From a virus, in IMG/VR virus record IMGVR_UViG_3300010354_000065, positions 1 through 64,000 of that record: a stretch of DNA of 64,000 bases, one strand, 5' to 3'. Under the pieces are notes generated by a model. It saw nothing but the letters and a program-made list of their open reading frames with translations. It was not told the origin of the DNA and searched no databases. The position numbers and the translations under genes are program-made. Below, in pieces: positions 25,822 through 34,600 of this stretch. Each line of letters begins with the position of its first letter. The first letter of the stretch is position 1.

Positions 25822-28800
25822 TTACCAAAACTTCCACCACGGTCTGCTTGGAGCAGGCGGTGGAGGTGGTGGTGCATCCTCGGTAATAATACGCTCACCA
25901 CGAGATTTTATTGAAAAGGAGGCTGGTGAAACAGAACCCGAACCAATAAATCTTACATCCTGGCCATCGCCGTTAATTGCAATATTTTTAACACTTTGAT
26001 TTACTAATACTTCTGTTGTATACGGTAGCATTGCAAATCCGTTAACCACACAAGCATTAGTGTCTGTATCCGTTAAATCAAAATCAGACTCAATATTTAG
26101 CTGGGAAAACGAAGGTTGAAGAATACCTCTTTCGCCTGCTATATTAGTTGTAAACTCACGGTGTGTTGCATCTGACTTTGTATAATCACTGAATGGGTCA
26201 ACAAAGAAAGCGTTTTTAAATCGATTTGTGGTTATAGTGACCCCACTCGGTATCACTAGTTCTTTTATTTTTTGTTCAATGAAATTAAGACTTACTTTGT
26301 TTTCAACAATATCTAGTCGCTTGTCAATTAAACCAATATCCCTCATTGTGTAAACACGGTTCTGAGCATCGTTAATGTTCTTGGTTACATCAAGGGTAAT
26401 CAACGAGCTACCATATCGTTGTGATACTAACGTGTCTTGTGATATGATTTCTTTACCCGCAAATTCCGTTGTTTGTGTGTTTAGAATCGAAGGAAGAGAT
26501 GGGTATGGGGGAATAGAAAGAACAGCAAGCGTTACTGTGTGGGGCGGTTCATCAGGAGTGACAGGATCATTTAGAGCTGGTGTTCCCTCCAAGACTTTGA
26601 AACTTCCATTACTTGTTACAACAACACGATCTTTTCTTCTGTTATAATAAGAAGCCTGGAAGGTTATTGTTGAATCTGGAGCAGGAAAGTATTTTGCTGC
26701 GCTGCTTAGGTTAAACGTATTTGACGGATTGACTGTAGCACCAGCAACGGTTGTAGATACGTTAGCTGTGTTTGCCGCATAAGGACGGAAATCAAACGTA
26801 TTACGGACATCAACATACTTGCCTTGGCTTGTATACAACTCAGGTATCTCTAAAAGATTCACTGTCGATGTTGAACTTGCTAAGTTCGCTGTATCGTTTA
26901 TGTCATATGAATCAATGGTAAATACACCTTCACCTCCACCATTAGTAAACACGTCAATCTTAGCTAAAATAAATTGATTTGTATTTACAGCAAGTGTTGA
27001 TGGTGTTGTTTTTAGCTTCAACTGTGCTAAACGGTAAACGTTTTCATCATCAGCAGAATCAACAACGAAATATTTTGTAACATCAGAAACTGTCGTATTC
27101 GTTGTTGTACCAACGTTGGTCGCATTTCCTAAGTAAATATTTTTTATACGAACGGCGCCGGGTAATCCTAAAGACCATGGGCCAGTATTACTACCTGCGT
27201 TGTTACTTGTGTGAATTTTAACAAAAACGTCGCGATTAATAGTCTTTGCGACAGGCGTTGTAGTAACAGACTTCACATTGTATGTGACAACTGCATTAGC
27301 TGCAACGTTAGTAGAGACCCCTAAGCTTAGAGTTGCTGTCTTACTTGTTCCTGATATTGTTATAGTGCGTGATGTTCTACCAAACGACACAGGATACAGA
27401 GCTGGGAAATAAAGGGTAGCATTAGCAGCAGTCATTGCTGTTGGTGCTGTTGTCAGAAACGCATGTGTATTATTTGCAACCGACTTAATTTGCAAATGTT
27501 GGTTAGCTGTCGAATTGGCACATCTTATAAAATCACCAGGTGCAATATCAGAAATAAAGGTTGTACCAGTACCGACAATGAGAGTGTTTGCATATACCGC
27601 TATACTTGTGCCGGTTATGTTAGCACTCGCTTCAAATGGCTCCGTGGGGATAGCTATGAAATCTTTTTCCTGTGTAGCCGACAAAGCACCATCACTATAA
27701 GGGAATTCAAAACCAGATCCAAGAGGACCAATTGCTAAAGTTCCTCCTGTACCAAACGTAGGAGCTTCATCAGACACTGTTCTATACGTATATGATATGT
27801 TATCTAACGAATTTACTGCATTTGCTTTGATTGGAAACAGCATCTGATTACGAGACACATCATAAAGCTTCGAAACGTTTGCTCCAATAGTTGCATCTTG
27901 TACGCGAACCACGTCAGCAATTGCATCTTGCGTAGCTCCATTAGAGTATAGAGCTTTAACGTCACGGAACGAGTATCCGGAATTCATATCAATATCAAAT
28001 AAGTAAGCTCTATAAGTGGCTTCTTTTGTCCCAGGATCACCTGAATCTAATACCAAAGAACGAATTCTTGCAGTTCCAATTTTACTACCGGCTGGAGTGA
28101 TCGTTCCATTTGTAGTGGTTATATTATTAAGACCCGTAATGATTGTTTTTGCAGTATCATACAAATCAATACTTGCACCAGTTTTAAAATCAAACACACC
28201 AGCAAGCTCGTTAACTATTGCATAATTACCATAGTTAACGGTGATTGATTGAGATGCTAGATTTGTTGTCGTTGAAGAACGAGCAACATTAAGATAATTA
28301 TTGTAGCTTGTGGCTACCCTATATCCTTCAATATAAGCAATACCTGGATCAATCACTACATCAACATAGCTCGTGTTGGGAGTGGCCTTTTCTTTTGTTG
28401 TGACGTTAAAACGATCAATTACATAATTACCGCTCGTCTCGGAGGTACGACGCGCAAGCTCATCTGCGATTGTTGTAAAGACTGTTGTCCTGTTTTCTTT
28501 ATAGGGTAGTCCGTTTTTCCACTCAGCGAGAGCAAAGAAATCTACATTTGCTGCTGCTTGATCTATTGTTAATGTTGTCAGTACAGGAGTCAGTTGTAAA
28601 CGATCTGCTCCTGGTGCTGTAAAGTTTGTTGTTCCTGATGCATTATCTAAAAGAGATTCATCCTCATTGCTATCAACATAGTTTTCTATTGTTTTAAAAC
28701 CAACCGTAATGTTGTTTGGTGTTGTTGTATACTTGTCAATAATAATACTCTGCTTATCAACACGCAAGAAATGTCCCTTCTGGTATATGATACCTTCTGA

Positions 28801-29838
28801 AACACCAAAAGCATAACCAGTACCAATAGCATTAACCGTAGAATTAGCGACTGTTATTTTTGCTTTATAATTCTGAGCAAGTAAGTCGAGGTTTTGAACC
28901 GTTGCTGTTGTATTTGAAGATTTAACAGTAATCCATGGCAAGAATACATAATCTTCTCCATTATCACTGAGAGTTAAAGCTTGTACAATACCACTTGTAT
29001 CAGTTGTGAGTAATGCTGAAGCGCCTGATCCAATTAACGAAACTACGTTCGCTGTTGCACCAGAAGTTGCACCAACAACGGTGTAAGGAGATTCGAAAGT
29101 CCATGCAACTGCATTAACGGCTGTGTTCGTCAAGTCCTGATTACGAGGAGCAACACTAAGGACTGTAGTACATGCAATTGCTGTTGTGTTGATAGCTTTA
29201 ATAACACCTTGAGCACCAGTCGTTGACTGTGTGATAACTTCGCCGTTAGAAAACGTACCTGTTACGTTTGCCAACTTGAGAGCACTTTGAATTACAACTG
29301 TGTCTGAATTAGAAAATCCTACACCACCGTTCAAAACATTTATCTTGAACAATGGGTAATTTTCACCAAACACTGTAAGCTGTTCATTGGGTGAAAATGA
29401 AGTGTACACAGCGCTGCTGTTTGCAGGATCTGGGTCTGAGCTGTTTGTATAACGGACATAAATTGTTTTTAAGTCTGGATTACTTGATTCAAGTCCATCT
29501 TTATAGTCTAAAACTCGAGCTGTCAAATTAAGACTGCTTTTCACAAAATAGTTAACATAGCTTGAAGGCAACGAAGGTTGTCCATCTACCTGTACATCAA
29601 GTATTTTGACATATGAATATGTTGGGAGATAATTAAAGTTAACGCCACTTAGTATGGTGCCTGATTTGAAAACATGACTGCCAAATCTTTCTATTTGATT
29701 TTGCAGTAATGATTGTAACTGATTCAGTTCACGAGTTTGTACAGCTACACCAGGTTTAAAAAGGATTCTATAAAAATCCTTTTCTTCGTTTAAATCATCG
29801 TAATAAGGACTTACGTTGAGTGAATTTTCTAATGGCAT
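25822..29838 (-). CDS. DUF4815-containing baseplate-associated virion protein (1338 aa)
   Basis: The N-terminus (SPYYDDLNEEKDFYRILFKP, then VQTRELNQLQSLLQNQIERF and GSHVFKSG) is the hallmark of the DUF4815 family of large structural proteins in T4-like marine phages. Most of the rest consists of beta modules with GxF-x-GE and TG-x-x-G-x-V motifs. The C-terminus ends with a proline run (PPPPPPAPSRPWWKFW). It is adjacent to gp8, consistent with a baseplate periphery role. The exact function is not established. Confidence 0.75.
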   Translation of the reverse strand: MPLENSLNVSPYYDDLNEEKDFYRILFKPGVAVQTRELNQLQSLLQNQIERFGSHVFKSGTILSGVNFNYLPTYSYVKILDVQVDGQPSLPSSYVNYFVKSSLNLTARVLDYKDGLESSNPDLKTIYVRYTNSSDPDPANSSAVYTSFSPNEQLTVFGENYPLFKINVLNGGVGFSNSDTVVIQSALKLANVTGTFSNGEVITQSTTGAQGVIKAINTTAIACTTVLSVAPRNQDLTNTAVNAVAWTFESPYTVVGATSGATANVVSLIGSGASALLTTDTSGIVQALTLSDNGEDYVFLPWITVKSSNTTATVQNLDLLAQNYKAKITVANSTVNAIGTGYAFGVSEGIIYQKGHFLRVDKQSIIIDKYTTTPNNITVGFKTIENYVDSNEDESLLDNASGTTNFTAPGADRLQLTPVLTTLTIDQAAANVDFFALAEWKNGLPYKENRTTVFTTIADELARRTSETSGNYVIDRFNVTTKEKATPNTSYVDVVIDPGIAYIEGYRVATSYNNYLNVARSSTTTNLASQSITVNYGNYAIVNELAGVFDFKTGASIDLYDTAKTIITGLNNITTTNGTITPAGSKIGTARIRSLVLDSGDPGTKEATYRAYLFDIDMNSGYSFRDVKALYSNGATQDAIADVVRVQDATIGANVSKLYDVSRNQMLFPIKANAVNSLDNISYTYRTVSDEAPTFGTGGTLAIGPLGSGFEFPYSDGALSATQEKDFIAIPTEPFEASANITGTSIAVYANTLIVGTGTTFISDIAPGDFIRCANSTANQHLQIKSVANNTHAFLTTAPTAMTAANATLYFPALYPVSFGRTSRTITISGTSKTATLSLGVSTNVAANAVVTYNVKSVTTTPVAKTINRDVFVKIHTSNNAGSNTGPWSLGLPGAVRIKNIYLGNATNVGTTTNTTVSDVTKYFVVDSADDENVYRLAQLKLKTTPSTLAVNTNQFILAKIDVFTNGGGEGVFTIDSYDINDTANLASSTSTVNLLEIPELYTSQGKYVDVRNTFDFRPYAANTANVSTTVAGATVNPSNTFNLSSAAKYFPAPDSTITFQASYYNRRKDRVVVTSNGSFKVLEGTPALNDPVTPDEPPHTVTLAVLSIPPYPSLPSILNTQTTEFAGKEIISQDTLVSQRYGSSLITLDVTKNINDAQNRVYTMRDIGLIDKRLDIVENKVSLNFIEQKIKELVIPSGVTITTNRFKNAFFVDPFSDYTKSDATHREFTTNIAGERGILQPSFSQLNIESDFDLTDTDTNACVVNGFAMLPYTTEVLVNQSVKNIAINGDGQDVRFIGSGSVSPASFSIKSRGERIITEDAPPPPPPAPSRPWWKFW

Positions 29839-29848
29839 GTGTTATCTC

Positions 29849-31612
29849 TCAAAACTGCAGAATTAATTTGATGGTTTCTGACTGTGAACTCGATCGCGAA
29901 ATTGGTGACTCATTTTCCAAGTAAATTATTTCACCAGAATGTTTTACTAGATCAGGGGCGTATGCAAACAAAAGATTAGCGGTCGCGCTTGAGTTTACCC
30001 CGATAAGTGTGTTGCCTGTATTTAGAACACCCTTCACATGCGTAACATACAAGTTTGAGGATGTATTGCTGTGAAATACAGCATTGGCTAGTTGTAAATC
30101 AGTTTGATACACCGTCTCATCTTGCTGGAATGTTCCTGTTATAGGAAGGAACGTGTATCGATACCTTTGATCAAAGGTATTGAAATTTTTCACCTGACCG
30201 TTTATCTGATACGAACTAACAGTACCTGAAGCATTGGATGAAGCGCCGGAAACAATTTGTGAGGTTACAAATATACCATTTACATTTGTTAATGTAAGTG
30301 TACTGATTGTATCCCATTCTGTAACAACACCTGTTGCATTAGAAACGTTTTGAGACACTGTCTCGCCAATTGTAAATGAACCGCTTGGTGAAGAAAGTGT
30401 TAAAGCAACATTTGAAAATAAAGGATCTTTAAGAAGTCCTAATGTTCTATAATCATTTACAACGGGGATAGTACCTACTTCACTATTAGCAAATGTTACA
30501 CTTATACACAACGACGTACCAAGCAATTCATACTCTGGATTTGACCCATGACCACCTTTTGGACCCATATCAACTCGCAATATTGCAGCATTAGATGTGC
30601 CACCTGTATTACCAGTAACTGTTGCTGATGCCCACGTGTAGTTCCGACCACGGTTTATAATTTCTATGCGAGAAATTGTGTTTGCAGCTGATGTGTTTAC
30701 TATAGCACGTGCTTCTGCATGATCCCCATCACCATCTATAACTACTGCTGGTGTTATTTCATATGTCGTACCTGCATTTGGATTGGTTGCAAATGCGCTT
30801 GCAAGAACAATAGTCTTTGAACCGCCTATCACATAATAATCAACAATACGTCTACCTTGCCCTGCACCCGCACCCCCAGTGAGGTATATGTAACTTCCTG
30901 TGTAAAAATTGTTTGCAGAGGAAGCATTGTTAGCAATGTAGTATAAAGTGTCATCACCACCAATACGAACATCGTCTGATTCAAATGTTCCATTTAAAGA
31001 AGTGTTATAATTTGAACCACGATATGTTACGCCTATAACATCAATAGCACCCGCTACAGCATTACCTGTAACAGCAGAGTTAGCAAACACAGGAATCAGA
31101 TTCGCTGTCCCAAACTTTGAAAGATTTGAGTTTGTAATACTATACATATACTTCCATTGATATCCATCATTGGTAGCATAATATTCATCGTTGGCTGATG
31201 TTTGATTTATATCTGGTGCATTCACCGATACTGCGTTACCGTTATTATCCAAACATTTGAAAACGTGGTGTGAGGATCCTCCATCTACTACAACAAAATA
31301 TTGTTTTTCTGTTAAATCTTCATTACTTCTGTATGCAGCATATTGTGTGTTTGAAGTCCAATTATAACGTGGTATCATAACAGCTACATCGCTTGCTGCT
31401 ACTCGTTTACCAAAAACCATTTCTTCAAAAGGATCAGTGAGTGTGTTTTCTAAAGTATTTGACAGACTTGGTATAACACCATCGCCGCCCGTATAGGGTA
31501 CATGTCGTGCTGCAAAAACATAATAAACGCTATTCGCAGTCTCGTTAATAGACTCTTTGAACTGGTTTACGTTATGCAAACGAAAATAATTTGTAATTAA
31601 TTGTGTTGACAT
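29849..31612 (-). CDS. gp8: Baseplate wedge protein gp8
   Basis: The C-terminus (DLVKHSGEIIYLENESPISR, then ETIKLILQF) aligns closely with T4 gp8 (DLMRHSGEMIYMENRPPI, then EEINILFTF), and inner segments (DVAVMIPRYNW, GYQWKYMYSI) match its VIPRRDW and GYVWEYLFEI. gp8 dimers join wedge arms and bind gp10/gp11. At 587 aa it is far longer than T4's 334, with extra beta modules inserted in the middle. I choose the ATG at 31612, 7 bases after the gp7 stop, over a TTG at 31639. Confidence 0.92.
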   Translation of the reverse strand: MSTQLITNYFRLHNVNQFKESINETANSVYYVFAARHVPYTGGDGVIPSLSNTLENTLTDPFEEMVFGKRVAASDVAVMIPRYNWTSNTQYAAYRSNEDLTEKQYFVVVDGGSSHHVFKCLDNNGNAVSVNAPDINQTSANDEYYATNDGYQWKYMYSITNSNLSKFGTANLIPVFANSAVTGNAVAGAIDVIGVTYRGSNYNTSLNGTFESDDVRIGGDDTLYYIANNASSANNFYTGSYIYLTGGAGAGQGRRIVDYYVIGGSKTIVLASAFATNPNAGTTYEITPAVVIDGDGDHAEARAIVNTSAANTISRIEIINRGRNYTWASATVTGNTGGTSNAAILRVDMGPKGGHGSNPEYELLGTSLCISVTFANSEVGTIPVVNDYRTLGLLKDPLFSNVALTLSSPSGSFTIGETVSQNVSNATGVVTEWDTISTLTLTNVNGIFVTSQIVSGASSNASGTVSSYQINGQVKNFNTFDQRYRYTFLPITGTFQQDETVYQTDLQLANAVFHSNTSSNLYVTHVKGVLNTGNTLIGVNSSATANLLFAYAPDLVKHSGEIIYLENESPISRSSSQSETIKLILQF

Positions 31613-31619
31613 ATTTCGC

Positions 31620-34600
31620 TTAGGTGTTTGAGGTTTCAATGCTATTTATAGCAGTCATAGCAAGGTTTGCTAACGACAATGTGTTAACCTTGCCAAAAGC
31701 TCTTGTTCCTGCAACGTGTGTTATTTGTTTTAAAACATCAAAGTATCTGTCAAAAGGAACTTTTGTTTGTACTTCATAGCTATATTCCTGATAATACTCG
31801 TTGTCTTGTAGCTTTTTATCATCACTTATAAAACCTCTTGTTGATGAATAGTATCCTGCTCCCACCCCTTGTTGACCCAATTCCACAATAGCAGTAACAC
31901 TAAACACCGAACCCTCTTTTGTTAGAGTAACTGTTTCTTGATCAAGATATCCAAACCCTGAATCAGCAACAGCCAACTTTTTAACGACATTATTAGCAGT
32001 TTGCACATTAGCTTCTATGGCAGCATTGAGGCCGACAGGAATTGTGTTCGCATCCTCGACTATTGAAACAACATTGGCTGTTGTACCCGATGTTCTTCCT
32101 ATGATAGCATTGTTCAATAAGAACGTGTTTTCTAAGTTTATACGTTTTAACTTTAATACGCTAGAGTTAGCAGATTTAACTAACGCACGTGCCGTTGTAG
32201 CATATGTTGTAGTTGTTACGGCAGAAACGTTTGATGTAGAACCTGAAGATAAGCCTTTGAGCAGCGTGCTCGATCCTGTTGTATTAACAAATGTACCCGT
32301 TGTATTAATTAACTTTACGCTGCCGCTACCTGCACTTATAGCTGCTTCTTGAACAAAGCCAGAAGCCGTTGCAGTTGCAGGAGAAGTACCTTGATATACA
32401 AACTCATTAATAACAAACGTTGAAGTTGATATACCATTAGCAGCTGTTCCGGAGAAGGTATTAACAGTTAACTGTATAGCAGGATTACTATATGACTGTT
32501 GTATTTGTTCGCCAACAACAAAAGCACCCACCGTGTTAGAAACTTGCATAACATAATCACGTGCGTTATACCCAACAACAAACGTGTCAACAACAGTGAC
32601 GAACGGATCAACGTTGTATTCTGAACCCGGATTAACAGCCACAATTGAAGCAATAGAACCTATTGTCGTTGAATCAAATCTCAACGCATCAAGTAATATT
32701 GTATCTAATGAGGTACCAGGAAATTTGACAAATCCTAAACCTCTAAACATGGGCTCATTGTAACCAACGTTACTATAAGAAGAATTAGCTCCCGTAAGTA
32801 TTTTCAGTGGACCATATAAACGATGTCCTGTCTGAGTTAACCCTTTTGTTAATGCAACCCGTGATCCCGTATAGGAGGTCTTTAGTGCTACGTGAGTAGC
32901 ATTAGCCTGATCAATGTAGTAAACAGTATTGTTTGATAAACCACCGACAGCTGTATTACCTGAATCAGTGTAGTAAAGTACGGCTGTGTTTGGTACAAAG
33001 TCGATAGCGGTCGTGATTGCTATTGTATTATTAGAGCCAGTTACTCCGGCTCTTGTAAGAGAATGTCCAGTCTGTGTGAGTCCAGCTGTTATATTAATTG
33101 GCGCACCGCCAGAAGTTAATGATAACTGCAGCGTTGTCGATCCTGGTGTTGTGTTTATAACGTAATACGTAGATCCATTTGTCAACCCAGACACTGCTGT
33201 GTTTGTTGGATGAACAGCGTACGTAACAGTTTCGTTGTTACTAAATGGGTGTTTTGTTAGAAGAGTGATAACTTCTGTGGTGTTCGCAACACCGGTGTTT
33301 GCATTGAAGTAAATGGATGAGGGTAGTAATACACCTGTTCCACCCGTACCCCCTGTAACATCCGTATTGGCATTGAAAGTGGTGTTGGTCCCATACCCAC
33401 CAGCTGAGACGTTTGAACCTCTTCCATTCAACATTATCCCACTGAAAGCAACATTGCCTGTGTTACGACTTTCAATAAAGTCTGGTGATAATAACACGTT
33501 TTCCGTGTCAGTTAACAAACCAATCTGGAAACCTGCACCTGTACCGGTACTAACGTTAGCAACACGAGCATAAGTGTTCGAAACATCTCCGACAATGTAC
33601 GTGTATGGTGATCCTATAAATCCATTAACGCCTATATCAACAACACCTAAGAATCCTGTTGCATATGTAAATGTATGGCCATCTTCATTGCGATTGCTTG
33701 AAGATATGTTAACAGGAGTGCCATTTCTTGTCGTTGCTAGTTGAAATGTCGCTGCTGTAGTATTAACTACGTAATAGGGGCGACCATTTACTAGTCCGTC
33801 AATAGCCGAATTTCCTGTCGCAACGCTGTAACGAACAACATAGTTATTTTCAAACGTGTGATTGCTTATTGTGATTGTATCGTTTGTATTTGATACGTCT
33901 GTTTGAGCATTGAAGGAAAAAGACGTGTAGGTTGCGTTTGAACCTGTCGTGTTACCTGTAGCTGTTCTATCCGTATAACCACTAATAACAGCTGTGCCAT
34001 ATGTTTTGATTAAATCATGCCCGGTTTCATTGCCACCTCTTGTCATTGATATAGTAGCACCACCTGGTGTAGACGACAAATAAAGAGATGTAGACCCTTG
34101 CACCGTATTGACAACGTAATAAGCTACACCAATTTGTAGTTCAGCAATTGCTGTATTACCACTACGCACATGATAACGTACAAGATCGTTGTTACTGAAG
34201 TCATGAGCTTCAGTTGTGTTGATTCTGTTTCCACCAGATGTATACAATCCCGTATAAGAAAGTGTATAATTACCGGTAAAACCACCATAAACTCCAGTAA
34301 ATGAAGCTGTGAATCCACCTGTGAATGATGGCGTGTACGTGCCTGTGAAGGATCCGGTGAACAATCCAGCAAAAGCTTTCGTATAAGCATCGCGTGTGTA
34401 CACGCCTGTGAATGAATTATACGTTCCTGAAAAACTTGGAGCAAATGCTCCTGTAAATGACCCAGAGCTAGTAAATGTCGTTGTGAAAAACCCTGTATAA
34501 GTTGTGTTATAAGAGCCCGAAAAGCTTTGATTGAAAACACCTGTGAAGGTTGGTGTGAACGCACCTGTAAACGACTGAGAGAAGGTACCGGTAAAAAGAC